Source: Rhodocyclaceae bacterium (GTDB lineage: Bacteria; Pseudomonadota; Gammaproteobacteria; Burkholderiales; Rhodocyclaceae). Taken from it: DNA of 64,000 bases. Positions 35,362 through 44,263 of the stretch are shown piece by piece (within the stretch, counting starts at the first letter, position 1; every line of letters starts with the position of its first letter). Location of the stretch: contig JAGWTC010000008.1 in NCBI GenBank assembly GCA_028869135.1, forward strand, positions 1-64,000. The letters are read 5' to 3'. Below the pieces are notes generated by a model. It had not been told where the DNA came from. It ran no database searches and saw only the letters and a program-made list of their open reading frames with translations. Position numbers and translations under genes: made by a program.

Positions 35362-36177
35362 ATGACCCGTATCGTCGTCGTTACTTCCGGCAAAGGCGGT
35401 GTCGGCAAGACCACCACCAGCGCCAGTTTTTCCTCCGGCCTTGCCATGCGCGGCTACAAGACCGCCGTCATCGACTTCGACGTCGGCCTGCGCAACCTCG
35501 ACCTGATCATGGGCTGCGAACGCCGCGTCGTGTACGACCTGATCAACGTCATCAACGGCGAAGCTACGCTCAACCAGGCGCTGATCAAGGACAAGCACTG
35601 CGAGAACCTGTTCGTGCTGCCGGCCTCGCAAACGCGCGACAAGGATGCGCTGACCGAAGAGGGCGTCGAAAAGGTGCTCAAGGATCTCGAGCACATGGGC
35701 TTCGACTACATCGTCTGCGACTCCCCCGCCGGTATCGAGAGCGGCGCCGTGATGGCGCTGCGCTTCGCCGACGAAGCCGTGGTCGTGACCAACCCGGAAG
35801 TCTCTTCGGTGCGCGACTCCGATCGCATCCTCGGCATTCTGCAAGCCAAGTCCAAGCGCGCCCAGGCGGGCGGCGAGCCGGTCAAGGAACATCTGCTGAT
35901 CACCCGCTATTCGCCCAAGCGCGTCGAAGACGGCGAAATGCTGTCGTACAAGGACGTACAGGAAATCCTGCGCGTGCCGATCATCGGCGTGGTGCCGGAA
36001 TCGGAATCGGTACTGCATGCCTCCAACCAGGGCACGCCCGCCATCCACATCGAAGACTCCGAAGTCGCCGATGCCTACAAGGACATCGTCGGCCGCTTCC
36101 TCGGTGAAGAACTGCCGTTGCGTTTTGTGGATTACGAAAAGCCCGGCCTCCTCAAGCGCATCTTCGGAGGCAAGTAA
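35362..36177 (+). CDS. minD: Division-site ATPase MinD
   Basis: A 271-residue membrane-associated ATPase that recruits MinC and oscillates with MinE. Deviant Walker [14 protein letters not shown] near the N-terminus, [10 protein letters not shown] and [11 protein letters not shown] follow. The last residues (LLKRIFGGK) form the amphipathic membrane-targeting helix. Length and similarity are normal. minE starts two bases after its stop. Confidence 0.97.
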   Translation: MTRIVVVTSGKGGVGKTTTSASFSSGLAMRGYKTAVIDFDVGLRNLDLIMGCERRVVYDLINVINGEATLNQALIKDKHCENLFVLPASQTRDKDALTEEGVEKVLKDLEHMGFDYIVCDSPAGIESGAVMALRFADEAVVVTNPEVSSVRDSDRILGILQAKSKRAQAGGEPVKEHLLITRYSPKRVEDGEMLSYKDVQEILRVPIIGVVPESESVLHASNQGTPAIHIEDSEVADAYKDIVGRFLGEELPLRFVDYEKPGLLKRIFGGK

Positions 36178-36179
36178 GC

Positions 36180-36440
36180 ATGTCACTCTTCTCACTCATC
36201 TTCGGCGAAAAGCCGAAATCCGCCTCGGTCGCCAAGGAGCGCCTGCAGCTCATCATCGCGCACGAGCGCACCGACACCAACACCGCGCCGAACTTCCTGC
36301 CGGATCTGCAACGCGATCTGGTACAGGTGATCAGCAAGTATGTGAAGATCAATCCGGACGACATCAAGGTCCAGCTCGAGAAGCAGGGCAACTACGAAGT
36401 CCTGGAAGTGAATATCGTGCTGCCGGATCAGAAGCACTAG
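36180..36440 (+). CDS. minE: Division-site topological factor MinE
   Basis: An 86-residue protein that stimulates MinD ATPase and confines MinC to the poles. The N-terminal membrane-binding helix MSLFSLIFG is followed by the anti-MinCD region [15 protein letters not shown] and the dimerisation domain with [11 protein letters not shown]-type sequence (here [15 protein letters not shown]). Normal length. Last gene of the operon, followed by a terminator. Confidence 0.96.
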   Translation: MSLFSLIFGEKPKSASVAKERLQLIIAHERTDTNTAPNFLPDLQRDLVQVISKYVKINPDDIKVQLEKQGNYEVLEVNIVLPDQKH

Positions 36441-36464
36441 GCGCCGGTACGCTTACCCGCTGCC

Positions 36465-36499
36465 AAGGCCCGGCCCCGAAAGGCGTCGGGCCTTTTTCA
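36465..36499. terminator. Terminator after minCDE
   Basis: AAGGCCCG (36465-36472) pairs with CGGGCCTT (36487-36494), followed by TTT. It lies just before the convergent diguanylate cyclase gene and may serve both. Confidence 0.75.
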
Positions 36500-36507
36500 T
36501 TGCCGCG

Positions 36508-37464
36508 CTAGTGCGTGTGTCCGTCGGCGACGCAGACGCGGTTGCGGCCGCTTTGCTTGGCGGCGTAAAGCGCGGCATCGGCGTTGGCGAGCAGGGCGTC
36601 TATGCCTATGCCGGGGCGATGTTCGGCAATGCCGAAACTGCAGGTAAATTTGACCGGCTCGCCGTTCGCATACAAAGCCATGGCTTCGATGTTGCGTCGC
36701 AAACGTTCGACCAGATGCTGCACTGCCGACCTCTCGCAATCCGAAAAAACAACGACGAACTCCTCGCCGCCGATGCGAAAGAGCTGATCGTCCTCGCGCA
36801 GATCCGCGCGCACGTTCTTGCACAAGGCGACCAGCACCTCGTCGCCGAAGGCGTGGCCGTAAGTGTCGTTGAGGCGCTTGAAGTGATCAATGTCCAGCAT
36901 GACCAGACTCATCGGCGCCGGCTTGCGTTGCAGATGGCCGTAGATATGCTCCATGTGCTCGTAGAACGCGAGCCGGTTGTAGACCTGAGTCAGCGCATCC
37001 ACGCGCGCCAGCGCTTCCGCCTGCTGCCGGGCCTGCTGTAGCGCATCCTCCATCCGCTTCCGGTCGGTGATGTCCACGGCGATCTCCATCCGCACCAGGC
37101 GGCCGTCCACCCAGGGTATCGCCTGGTCGCGGCACTGGTACCAGCGCTGAGTGATCGTGTTCTGGAATTCCCACACCAGCACGCCAGTCGGCTTGCTGTC
37201 GGCATCGACCAGCCTGTCGTTCGTGCAAAAAGCGCACGGCGTACTCTGGTCCGCCTGCAGATACTGGTAGCATTTTTTGCCTTCGGGCCGCCCCCAGGTC
37301 TTGAGGCCATACTGGCTGACAAAGATCAGCTCATAGGTCTGCATGTCCGAGACGTAGACCAACGCGTCGAGACTGTTGAGCACCGTCTCCAGACAGCGAA
37401 ACTCGAATGAGCCGTCGGTGGGCGATGCGGCGCTCACGGCGGACCTGTGACAGGAATCGGACAC
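36508..37464 (-). CDS. PAS-GGDEF diguanylate cyclase
   Basis: A 318-residue cytosolic enzyme making cyclic di-GMP. A PAS-like sensor covers about residues 22-135, with cysteines in [12 protein letters not shown] that could bind a metal or sense redox. The GGDEF domain follows. The active site is GGEEF (232-236), and an allosteric I-site RxxD (R223-D226) lies five residues before it, so product inhibition is expected. Lone gene on the minus strand, divergent from yaiI. Confidence 0.92.
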   Translation of the reverse strand: MSDSCHRSAVSAASPTDGSFEFRCLETVLNSLDALVYVSDMQTYELIFVSQYGLKTWGRPEGKKCYQYLQADQSTPCAFCTNDRLVDADSKPTGVLVWEFQNTITQRWYQCRDQAIPWVDGRLVRMEIAVDITDRKRMEDALQQARQQAEALARVDALTQVYNRLAFYEHMEHIYGHLQRKPAPMSLVMLDIDHFKRLNDTYGHAFGDEVLVALCKNVRADLREDDQLFRIGGEEFVVVFSDCERSAVQHLVERLRRNIEAMALYANGEPVKFTCSFGIAEHRPGIGIDALLANADAALYAAKQSGRNRVCVADGHTH

Positions 37465-37618
37465 TCGTCTTCCTCGCAGATTATCTGATATAAATGCTAG
37501 CAGTTTATCGCCTGCCGTAGTTTACGCTGCCGGCCAATCTTGCCGCATGGGAGCTCGAAGGCGCCACCCGGCAAGGTGTCGCAGCAAGCTCGCAGAGCCC
37601 GGCTTCTGGAATTCAAAA

Positions 37619-38068
37619 ATGCAAATCTGGGTTGATGCCGACGCTTGCCCCGGCGTAATCAAGGAAATCCTGTTCCGCGCCGCCGAGCGGCGGCAGATCG
37701 CCATGGTGCTGGTTGCCAATCAGATGCTCCGGCACCCGCCCTCGCAATGGATACGCGCCGTGCAAGTGCCCGGGGGCTTCGATGTCGCCGACAATCACAT
37801 TGTCGCGTCGTCCAGCGCCGGTGATCTCGTCATCACCGCCGACATTCCCTTGGCCGCCGCGGTGATCGAGATCGGCGCCTACGCCCTCAACCCGCGCGGC
37901 GAGCTGTACAGCCAGGAGAATATTCGCCAACTGCTGGACATGCGCAATTTCATGGATACGCTGCGCAGCAGCGGTGTGGAAACCGGCGGACCAGCGGCCT
38001 TCAGCCAGGCCGACCGGCAGAGTTTCGCCAATCAGCTCGACCGTTTTCTGACCCGAAATTCGCCCTGA
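37619..38068 (+). CDS. yaiI: YaiI/YqxD family protein (UPF0178)
   Basis: A 149-residue conserved protein of the UPF0178 family, of unknown biochemical role with a PIN/NYN-like fold. The start [20 protein letters not shown] is the family N-terminus; the longer ORF start at 37547 adds non-conserved residues. Conserved acidic positions appear in VDADACP, DNHIV and ITADIPLA. Standard length for the family. Confidence 0.92.
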   Translation: MQIWVDADACPGVIKEILFRAAERRQIAMVLVANQMLRHPPSQWIRAVQVPGGFDVADNHIVASSSAGDLVITADIPLAAAVIEIGAYALNPRGELYSQENIRQLLDMRNFMDTLRSSGVETGGPAAFSQADRQSFANQLDRFLTRNSP

Positions 38069-38297
38069 CTATTGCGGCACGCCCGCCAGACAGGCCGAGC
38101 TCGGGCCCGAAGCCCGGGCGAAACAAGGGATCATGGCGGAGGTTCAGCCGCAATTAAAGCCTTTGGTCCGGGCAACATATGCGAAGCTGTCAGGGCGAGC
38201 TCCAGTAGAAGGCAAACAGCCTGAGGCGCTTCGTGCATAAGCCGAAAGGCTTTCTAGTCGGGCAGGGCCTCTGGTTACACTGAAACGGGAGCGCATC

Positions 38298-38477
38298 ATG
38301 ATCGTACGACGTCGCACATGGCTGTATCGCCTGCCGGGCGAGCGCGCCATTCACAGCATTTCTTTCAAGATTCCCCTGACCACCGCCCAGGCCAAAGCCG
38401 CGCTGCGACGCATGGTCGGCGTGCCTACGGAACTCTGGGGACGCAGCCCGGACGACCCCGTCTATAGCGGAATATAA
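38298..38477 (+). CDS. Small hypothetical protein
   Basis: A 59-residue basic protein starting MIVRRRTWLYRLPGERAIHS and ending DPVYSGI. GGGAG stands eight bases before the ATG. It looks like a compact soluble domain with a conserved-looking LTTAQAKAALRRMVG segment. No family can be named. It lies alone, about 200 bases before the cold-shock gene. Confidence 0.6.
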   Translation: MIVRRRTWLYRLPGERAIHSISFKIPLTTAQAKAALRRMVGVPTELWGRSPDDPVYSGI

Positions 38478-38678
38478 GCCCACCCAATGCAAGGAAAACA
38501 AAATTTTCCTTGTAATTCAAAGGTAAAGCGCGCATAGTAGCGGCTGCGATCCTCAAGTAGTGCCGTTCGGTCCGATTTTGCCCGCCTTTGGCGGTGTTCT
38601 TTTCGTCTCCCCGCTGTCTTGAAGTTCGCCCCATTCGGGGCATAACGCCTTTTTTTATTTTTCAAGGATATTCAAGAC
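38478..38678 (+). promoter_or_regulatory. Long leader upstream of cold-shock gene
   Basis: About 200 bases without an ORF precede the csp start. It is T-rich towards the end and contains a short CGCCCCATTCGGGGC hairpin (about 38629-38643), with AAGGATATTCAAGAC just before the ATG. Long structured leaders acting as RNA thermosensors are known for cspA in E. coli; a similar role here is inferred. Confidence 0.4.
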
Positions 38679-38885
38679 ATGGCAATTGGCACTGTTAAGT
38701 GGTTCAACGATTCCAAGGGTTTCGGCTTCATTACGCCTGAAGGCGGCGGTGACGATCTCTTCGCTCACTTCTCCGCAATTCAATCCCAAGGTTTCAAGAC
38801 CCTCCAGGAAGGCCAGCGCGTCAGCTTCGACGTGACGGTCGGCCCCAAGGGCAATCAGGCATCGAACATTCGTTCCGCCGATTAA
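38679..38885 (+). CDS. Cold-shock protein, CspA family
   Basis: A 68-residue single-domain OB-fold RNA chaperone that melts mRNA structure at low temperature. RNA-binding motifs are intact: [15 protein letters not shown] (RNP1) and LFAHFSAI (RNP2), followed by [17 protein letters not shown]. Standard length. Followed by an inverted repeat and a terminator, then the infA paralogue. Confidence 0.96.
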   Translation: MAIGTVKWFNDSKGFGFITPEGGGDDLFAHFSAIQSQGFKTLQEGQRVSFDVTVGPKGNQASNIRSAD

Positions 38886-38897
38886 CGCATTATTTTT

Positions 38898-38955
38898 GGT
38901 GAACCGGCTGCAAAGCAGGTTCACCACGGCAAGCCCTGCCAATGCAGGGCTTTTT
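38898..38955 (+). terminator. Inverted repeat and terminator after csp
   Basis: GGTGAACC (38898-38905) pairs with GGTTCACC (38918-38925). A second hairpin, AGCCCTGC/GCAGGGCT (38932-38951), ends in a T run and is a standard rho-independent terminator. The infA start is 21 bases beyond it. Confidence 0.8.
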
Positions 38956-38976
38956 GCATTCAGTACAGGAGCCCAG

Positions 38977-39228
38977 ATGGCCAAGGAAGAGTTGCTTGAA
39001 ATGAACGGCGTAGTGACGGAAGTCCTGCCCGATTCGCGTTATCGCGTCACCCTGGACAACGGTCACGACCTGGTGGCCTACAGCGCCGGCAAGATGCGCA
39101 AGCACCACATCCGCATTTTGGCCGGGGACAAAGTTTCGCTTGAGATGTCGCCGTATGATCTCAGCAAAGGGCGTATCACCTTCCGCCATATTGAAGGTCG
39201 ACCGGCCGCTACCCCCCGCCGTACATAA
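38977..39228 (+). CDS. infA: Translation initiation factor IF-1 (second copy type)
   Basis: An 83-residue IF-1: [19 protein letters not shown], then [20 protein letters not shown] and [11 protein letters not shown], the S1-like OB fold that occupies the ribosomal A site. The start at 38977 has AGGAG upstream; the longer ORF from 38896 would run through the csp terminator. It lies outside any ribosomal-protein operon and next to csp, the position of the second infA found in many betaproteobacteria. Confidence 0.95.
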   Translation: MAKEELLEMNGVVTEVLPDSRYRVTLDNGHDLVAYSAGKMRKHHIRILAGDKVSLEMSPYDLSKGRITFRHIEGRPAATPRRT

Positions 39229-39242
39229 AAAGGACTCAGACG

Positions 39243-39488
39243 ATGTCTACCGCTTCGATTCTTCAGCACATCAAAAAGCATGGCCAGATCCGCGATGCGG
39301 AAATCGCGCACGCGCTGGGGCTCGGATTGGGTATCGTCCGCAGCTCTCTGGACGACCTGTCCGCCAAGGGTCAAATCGCCTGTTGCAGCGTCACGCGCTA
39401 CAACGAAGGCAAGCCCGTGCATGAAATTCTGTGCCGCCTCTCCGGTTACGTTCCGCCGGCAGCACCGGGCCGCAAACCCAAGAACTGA
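39243..39488 (+). CDS. Small winged-helix protein
   Basis: An 81-residue protein with a winged helix-turn-helix: SILQHIKKHGQIRDAEIAHA then GLGIVRSSLDDLSAKGQI. The C-terminus is Pro/Arg-rich. Probably a DNA-binding regulator. It starts 14 bases after infA and is likely cotranscribed with it. Its target is unknown. Confidence 0.75.
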   Translation: MSTASILQHIKKHGQIRDAEIAHALGLGLGIVRSSLDDLSAKGQIACCSVTRYNEGKPVHEILCRLSGYVPPAAPGRKPKN

Positions 39489-39579
39489 CGGACACCTCCG
39501 TCCGTAAGCGCGCCTTTGCGGGCACGCCGATGGCACCCTTGGATGACGCCGTAACCACGGCTCATTCAAGGAGATCGCC

Positions 39580-39918
39580 ATGAAGTCCAGATTCTTCCTT
39601 CCGCTGTTCGTCGCCGCGCTCGCCATGCCCGCCATTGCCGAGACCGCTGACAGCTCCGTCGGCGTGGGCGCCGGCGCAGGCCAACATGCCGCGCCGGGCG
39701 CAAACAACGGCGACAATCAGCGCAGCACGACCGATGAGCAGCGCAAATCGAAACGTCAGCGCAAATCCGAGGGCAGCGCCGGTGCGGGCGCGGGTGTCAA
39801 TCTCGGCCCCAGCGGCGTCGATGCCGGCGCGGGCGCCGGCTTGAACACCGACTCGAGCCGATCGGGACCGACCAATCCCAGCGGACCCGGTCGCGGCACA
39901 TCCGGAACGATACGCTGA
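39580..39918 (+). CDS. Secreted Gly/Ala-rich hypothetical protein
   Basis: A 112-residue protein. A signal peptide (MKSRFFLPLFVAALAMPAIA) precedes a low-complexity mature chain with GVGAGAGQHAAPGANNG, a basic stretch KSKRQRKSEG and GAGAGVNLGPSGVDAGAGAG. CAAGGAG precedes the ATG. It resembles the two other secreted ORFs nearby (40010 and 43691) in signal and tail. Function unknown; likely disordered in the periplasm or envelope. Confidence 0.75.
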   Translation: MKSRFFLPLFVAALAMPAIAETADSSVGVGAGAGQHAAPGANNGDNQRSTTDEQRKSKRQRKSEGSAGAGAGVNLGPSGVDAGAGAGLNTDSSRSGPTNPSGPGRGTSGTIR

Positions 39919-39928
39919 CGACAAAACA

Positions 39929-39950
39929 AGCCCGGTGCGCCGGGCTTTTT
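39929..39950. terminator. Terminator
   Basis: AGCCCGG (39929-39935) and CCGGGCT (39940-39946) form a stem with TGCG loop, followed by TTTT. Confidence 0.85.
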
Positions 39951-40009
39951 CGTTTCGACCCCGGGAACGCGAATCGCTCCTTGATCGCCACACGCACAAG
40001 GAGATCACC

Positions 40010-40597
40010 ATGAAATTCCGATTCGAATCACGATTGGCGCTGTCCGCTATCGTTGCAGCGCTTTCCGCTCCGAGCATGGCCCAAATCACCACGCCGGCGA
40101 CGCCGGGGCAAAGCACGCCGCCGGTCCCGCGCAATGGCGTGCCGCCCACCAGCACCACAACCACGCCCAGTACGGGAACGCCAGGCAGCACCAACGCCAC
40201 CGGCATGGGAACGACGCCACGCGGCACCACCGGCCAAGCCGTCACGCCAGGCGCCGGAACCCCGGCCGGCACGACGGTGGCGCCCGGGGTAAGACCGGGG
40301 ACCGCTGGTAGCACCGGCACCACGACCGGAACTACCGGGACTACTGGCACCACAGGAACCACAGGAACCACAGGAACCACAGGAACCACAGGAACCACAG
40401 GAACCACAGGAACCACAGGAACGGGGACAACGGGTACCGGAACGAGTTCCGGGACGACGGGCGGCACCACGGGCATTGGTGGCGGGGTGTCCGGAAGCGG
40501 CGGTGTCGGCGGCAGCGCCGGTGGCGTGGGTGGAAGCGCGGGCGGTGGTGTCGGCGGAGGTGGGGGCGTCGGGGGTGGCGGAGGCGGCGCCCGCTAA
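40010..40597 (+). CDS. Secreted Thr-Gly repeat protein
   Basis: A 195-residue protein. The start at 40010 follows CAAGGAG and opens a signal peptide (MKFRFESRLALSAIVAALSA then PSMA). The mature chain is low complexity: Pro/Thr-rich, then a Gly-Thr-Thr repeat, then a glycine-rich tail (GGGVGGGGGVGGGGGGAR). The repeat is coded by perfect 9-base units, so copy number can change without frameshift. The protein is probably disordered and surface or envelope related; no function is known. A strong terminator follows. Confidence 0.75.
   Translation: MKFRFESRLALSAIVAALSAPSMAQITTPATPGQSTPPVPRNGVPPTSTTTTPSTGTPGSTNATGMGTTPRGTTGQAVTPGAGTPAGTTVAPGVRPGTAGSTGTTTGTTGTTGTTGTTGTTGTTGTTGTTGTTGTTGTGTTGTGTSSGTTGGTTGIGGGVSGSGGVGGSAGGVGGSAGGGVGGGGGVGGGGGGAR
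40346..40417 (+). repeat. 9-bp tandem repeat inside secreted protein gene
   Basis: GGAACCACA occurs seven times without change from 40355 to 40417, preceded by a GGCACCACA variant. Each unit encodes Gly-Thr-Thr. The unit is a multiple of three, so slippage changes protein length only. Confidence 0.95.
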
Positions 40598-40617
40598 TTC
40601 GCGGCAGCTACGACAAA

Positions 40618-40640
40618 GGCCCGGGAACCCGGGCCTTTTT
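40618..40640 (+). terminator. Terminator
   Basis: GGCCCGGG (40618-40625) pairs with CCCGGGCC (40628-40635), followed by TTTTT. Confidence 0.9.
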
Positions 40641-40851
40641 GCTGCGCCTTACCGTAAACGGGTTACGGCCGGGGTCGCCGGCCGTAAGAGCAGTGAGATC
40701 GACGGAGTTGCAATGCTCTCGGGCTTTTAGGCCACGGAGGCGTTACCGCTGTCGTTCTCAGTGCTCGATTTCAGAATAGCGCGTTCCGATTGTTGGACGT
40801 TTAGGACGAGGACTAAATCCGCGTAGGAAAACGCGACCCGCGCCATGCCCA

Positions 40852-41463
40852 TTAACGAGAAGAGCCGGCCGTTAGGTCAAGCGCCGCCTTCAGGTGCGAC
40901 TGGACCTTGGGCTTCATCTTTTCCGCCAGCGACTTCAGATCTTCATCCTTGGCGCTGGACGTGATCTTGTCGAGCAGCTTCAGCGTGGCGCGATGATCGA
41001 CCACGGCCGACTGCGCGTACTGCTTGTTGAAGTCGATCGGCGACATGTCAGCCATGCGCTCGGCCATTTTGCGGTGCTTCTCGTCCGGCACGGAAGGCAG
41101 ATCCACGCCCTTGTTCCGCGCCAGCGTGGCGAGCTGGTCCAGCGCCATTCCATGATCGTCGATCATGTGTTGCGCGAAGGTCTTGATCTCTTGGTCGTTG
41201 CTCTTCGACAGCGCCTGCTTGGACACGTCGATCTCGGCCAGATTGCCTTCGGCCAGCTTCGCATACAGCTTGCGGTCGGCCTTGCTGACGCTGGTTTGCC
41301 CGGACATCTTGCTGCCGCCTTCGCCCTGCGGGGCGCTTGGCGTCGTGATGCTCACCGGCTCCTTGGAATTGCTCGTCTGGCTCATAGCCGCCGTGGCCCA
41401 AACCGCCGCCACTGCGCTCAAGGTCAAACAGGAAATCTTCTTTGCCATGTGTGAATTTCGCAT
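40852..41463 (-). CDS. DUF4142 secreted protein
   Basis: A 203-residue periplasmic protein. The ATG at 41463 is preferred because AGGAG lies six bases upstream; the ATG at 41469 touches that site. A signal peptide ends near AAMSQ. Residues 60-195 form a four-helix DUF4142 (ferritin-like) domain: LAEIDVSKQALSKSNDQEIK, then FAQHMIDDHGMALDQLATLA and VVDHRATLKLLDKI. The family is common in proteobacteria and of unknown role, often stress-linked. Confidence 0.88.
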   Translation of the reverse strand: MRNSHMAKKISCLTLSAVAAVWATAAMSQTSNSKEPVSITTPSAPQGEGGSKMSGQTSVSKADRKLYAKLAEGNLAEIDVSKQALSKSNDQEIKTFAQHMIDDHGMALDQLATLARNKGVDLPSVPDEKHRKMAERMADMSPIDFNKQYAQSAVVDHRATLKLLDKITSSAKDEDLKSLAEKMKPKVQSHLKAALDLTAGSSR

Positions 41464-41590
41464 GTTCATCTCCTAAGGAAGTTTGCTCGATTCACTCTAG
41501 AGAACCTCTCGCGCAACGCAAAGTCGGACGGCGGCCAAAAGTTTTGTGGGAAATAGCTGATGCAGGCGGCACCCAGGCTTCACGTCATCG

Positions 41591-42124
41591 CTAGGGGACG
41601 AGCGAATAGACGGCTGCCGCAATCGGCTTGCCGCTGATGACCAGGCGGTTTCTTGCAATACATTCAAAACCTGCGCCGGCCTTCAATGCCAGGCTGCGGC
41701 TGGGCGTATTGGCCTCGGCCACGATGATCTCGAGGCGCGTGAGGTTCAACTCTCCGAAGCCGAACGCCGTGATCAGTTTCAGCGCGCGCTGTGCAATGCC
41801 TTGGCGCTGACGCGACTGCCGAACCCAATAGCCTATGGTGCCGAAGTTGTGCTTGCGGTTGATCTGGTTGATGGCGATTCCGCCGTACAGCGTATTGCCG
41901 TCGGCCGAGAAGATGCCGAGGTCGTACGCCTCACCTGCGTGCAGATTGTCCGCGCACAAGTCGAACCATGCGTGCGCATCTTCTTCCCCATAGTCGGCGC
42001 GACACCACGGCATCCATGCGCCGACGGTGTCGACCGATTCGCGCGCAGCCTCGACGAAGGCGTGGACGTCATGAGCTTCGAACGGACGGATGCACAAACC
42101 GTCTCCAGTCAGAACAACGTTCAT
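41591..42124 (-). CDS. GNAT acetyltransferase (RimJ/RimL type)
   Basis: A 177-residue acetyltransferase using acetyl-CoA. The N-terminal part reads IRPFEAHDVHAFVEAARES. The acetyl-CoA loop region is IGYWVRQSRQRQGIAQRAL. LTRLEIIVAEANTPSRSLAL closes the fold, as in RimL-like ribosomal-protein and small-substrate acetyltransferases. The acceptor is unknown. Lone minus-strand gene. Confidence 0.88.
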   Translation of the reverse strand: MNVVLTGDGLCIRPFEAHDVHAFVEAARESVDTVGAWMPWCRADYGEEDAHAWFDLCADNLHAGEAYDLGIFSADGNTLYGGIAINQINRKHNFGTIGYWVRQSRQRQGIAQRALKLITAFGFGELNLTRLEIIVAEANTPSRSLALKAGAGFECIARNRLVISGKPIAAAVYSLVP

Positions 42125-42235
42125 GTTCGCTCCTCAGGTGGTTGCCATCTCCATCATAGTCACTGGACTTTCATCGCCGTCGGGCAGGGAATGCGATTTG
42201 CTCAAGAAGAGCATCACCCAGCCGCAGGAGGGATC

Positions 42236-42697
42236 ATGTCTCGAGACACGAATCGCGATCACGTATGGCGCGCGTCGGACGAAGACCACGCCACACCGGG
42301 CCAGCCGCTGCGCTCGAATATGGACGCCGACGACAAGCTGTCCGGCCACGAACGCCAGGTTCATCACCGCAACTATTCCGGCAAGGGCCCCGGCCGCGAC
42401 GGCTATGTCGGCGTTCCGCCCGGCGAGGAAGGCCAGTACGGCATGCGCCGCAGCGGCGCCTCGGTCGAGCCCTGGTACAACGATGTGGACCTTGCCTCGC
42501 ACAGCGCCGACGAACACGACTCGCACTACGCGCGCTGGCGCAAGGATCAGCTCGCGCAATTCGATGCGGACTACACCGCGTGGAAGAAGGAGAGATCCGG
42601 CAGCTTCGGCACGGACTTCGATGAATGGCGTCGCAAGCAAACGGCGCCGGGGACGAATGTCGGCTCCCCGGTTCCCGACAAGCAGAAGGACAAGTAA
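42236..42697 (+). CDS. Charged hypothetical protein
   Basis: A 153-residue very polar protein starting MSRDTNRDHVW at the ATG at 42236, which follows GGAGGG. The much longer ORF from 41801 is a shadow of the acetyltransferase. It contains repeated W/E/R-rich segments: HYARWRKDQLAQF, YTAWKKERSG and FDEWRRKQT. The same FxxWRRE-like motif occurs in the 44054 gene. It looks like a small stress-associated soluble protein; function unknown. Confidence 0.75.
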   Translation: MSRDTNRDHVWRASDEDHATPGQPLRSNMDADDKLSGHERQVHHRNYSGKGPGRDGYVGVPPGEEGQYGMRRSGASVEPWYNDVDLASHSADEHDSHYARWRKDQLAQFDADYTAWKKERSGSFGTDFDEWRRKQTAPGTNVGSPVPDKQKDK

Positions 42698-42715
42698 CCC
42701 ACGAAGGAGACGAGC

Positions 42716-42961
42716 ATGAACAGGACTATGCACTTGAACGGAAAAATGGTCGCATCGGCCGCCATCGCAACGGCGGCATTGGGCGCATTGGGCGCGCTGG
42801 CCTATGTCTGCAAAAAGAAATATGACCGCAGCCACCTCGGCCCCGGCAACTCCTTGCCCGCCTATCCGGACACCACGGCGATGGAAGGCATGGAGAATAT
42901 CGAACCCGGCGAGATCAGCCCCAAGGTCGATATGGCGACGGACCCCGCCAACCAGAACTGA
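42716..42961 (+). CDS. Small single-TM hypothetical protein
   Basis: An 81-residue protein with one hydrophobic segment (residues 11-31, MVASAAIATAALGALGALAY), then CKKKYDR and an acidic polar tail. GGAG lies before the ATG. It follows the previous gene by 18 bases and is probably cotranscribed. Confidence 0.7.
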   Translation: MNRTMHLNGKMVASAAIATAALGALGALAYVCKKKYDRSHLGPGNSLPAYPDTTAMEGMENIEPGEISPKVDMATDPANQN

Positions 42962-43060
42962 ACTCCACCGGCTCCGCGCCGGCGCACGGTTTGACCTCAT
43001 GGAACTGAACTCCTTTGGCGCAATGCGTCAAAGGAGTTCTTCATTCATTCGCATGAGGCC

Positions 43061-43618
43061 ATGCCGAAAACCGAAAAAGAAAAGATGCTCGCCGGCGAGC
43101 TGTACAACGGCATGGACCCGGCACTGGTCGCCGAACGCCTGCAAGCCCGTGAACTCTGCCAGGCCCTGGCGGTGCTGCCGCCGACCGCAGCGGAAGCCGC
43201 CAAGGCCGATCTGTTGGCGCAATTGTTCGGTGCGCCCACCAATGTTTACATCACGCCGCCGTTCTTTTGCGACTACGGGACCAATATCCGTTTCGGCGAG
43301 AACGTCTACTTCAACTTCAATTGCGTCGTGCTCGATGTCGCCCAAGTCACCATCGGCGACAACACGCTGTTCGGCCCCATGGTGCAGATCTACACCGCCA
43401 CCCATCCCATGGAGGCGGAAGCGCGCAGAAGCGGTCTCGAATCCGGCAAGCCCGTCACCATAGGCAAGGACGTCTGGGTCGGCGGCGGCGCGATCATCTG
43501 CCCCGGCGTGACCATCGGTGACGGCAGCGTCATTGGTGCGGGCAGCGTGGTGACGCGAGATATCCCGACGGGCGTATTCGCGGCGGGGAATCCGTGCCGG
43601 GTTATCCGCAAAGTTTGA
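43061..43618 (+). CDS. maa: Sugar O-acetyltransferase (maltose/galactoside type)
   Basis: A 185-residue left-handed beta-helix acetyltransferase that acetylates sugars with acetyl-CoA. The N-terminal helical cap is KEKMLAGELYNGMDPALVAE. Hexapeptide repeats carry the active-site His in YTATHPMEAEARR. The end, GDGSVIGAGSVVTRDIPTGV then FAAGNPCRVIR, is the family signature. Length is standard. Confidence 0.9.
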   Translation: MPKTEKEKMLAGELYNGMDPALVAERLQARELCQALAVLPPTAAEAAKADLLAQLFGAPTNVYITPPFFCDYGTNIRFGENVYFNFNCVVLDVAQVTIGDNTLFGPMVQIYTATHPMEAEARRSGLESGKPVTIGKDVWVGGGAIICPGVTIGDGSVIGAGSVVTRDIPTGVFAAGNPCRVIRKV

Positions 43619-43690
43619 CCGCTTTCGTTCGGGTCGCCGAGCAGGAACGACGATTGCAAGACCTGGGGACCACTTAGCGAGAGGTCAAAT

Positions 43691-43999
43691 ATGAAGTCGA
43701 AGCTATTGATATCCCTGCTAGCAAGCACCTTGGCGGCACCTGTCATGGCGCAGACCGTTCCTGCCAGCGCGCCCACCGTGACGCCGAACCAGGCGGACAT
43801 CAATCCACGGGCGGAAGAAACGCGCCCCAATGATGAAAAGCGCCCCTACAAGAAAGCGCGCAAAGATCCATTGAGCAAATCCACCGGCACGGAGAGCCCC
43901 GATACGCCGACCGAGAAAACCGGTAGCTCAAAAGCCCCGCGATCCGGAACCAGCGGCGCGAGATCGACCGGCGACAGCAATACCGGCAACGCGCGCTAG
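43691..43999 (+). CDS. Secreted hypothetical protein
   Basis: A 102-residue protein with signal peptide MKSKLLISLLASTLAAPVMA and a polar, Lys/Ser/Thr-rich mature chain ending TGDSNTGNAR. It resembles the secreted ORF at 39580 in signal, basic middle (RPYKKARKDPLSKS) and end. Likely disordered; function unknown. GAGAGG precedes the ATG. Confidence 0.7.
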   Translation: MKSKLLISLLASTLAAPVMAQTVPASAPTVTPNQADINPRAEETRPNDEKRPYKKARKDPLSKSTGTESPDTPTEKTGSSKAPRSGTSGARSTGDSNTGNAR

Positions 44000-44053
44000 A
44001 GCACCCGCGCTTCGAAAGTCAGCTTTGGATAAACGTTGATTGAAAGGAAAATC

Positions 44054-44242
44054 ATGTCTCAACAGAACCCCAACAGCACTCACGAACCCAGCTTCGACGA
44101 TCCGGTCGATCCGAATCAAATCGGCGACGAAACCGATTCGCGCTACCTGGAGTGGCTGAAGTTGAACCCCTCCGGCAACTTCGAACAATGGCGGCGCGAA
44201 TCCGCCCCATCCGGCAGCGCGGGGACGCGTACGTCCCGCTAG
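44054..44242 (+). CDS. Small acidic hypothetical protein
   Basis: A 62-residue soluble acidic protein, MSQQNPNSTHEPSFDDP at its start, with YLEWLKLNPSGNFEQWRRES in the middle. The ATG at 44054 follows AAAGGAAAAT; the in-frame start at 44036 has none. It shares the QWRRE motif with the 42236 product. Followed by a bidirectional terminator. Confidence 0.7.
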   Translation: MSQQNPNSTHEPSFDDPVDPNQIGDETDSRYLEWLKLNPSGNFEQWRRESAPSGSAGTRTSR

Positions 44243-44263
44243 TCACCGCAGGTGGCGCCATAG

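Noticed and set aside
40346-40417. CRISPR or regulatory repeat
   Set aside because: Perfect 9-base tandem copies in frame with a coding region, with no spacers.
39562-40476. 304-residue minus-strand Val/Pro repeat protein
   Set aside because: Reverse reading of the Gly-Thr-Thr repeat gene; no Shine-Dalgarno, and it spans two real genes and a terminator.
41801-42236. Long N-terminal extension of the charged protein at 42236
   Set aside because: The extension runs antisense to the acetyltransferase gene and has no ribosome site, whereas the ATG at 42236 has GGAGGG.
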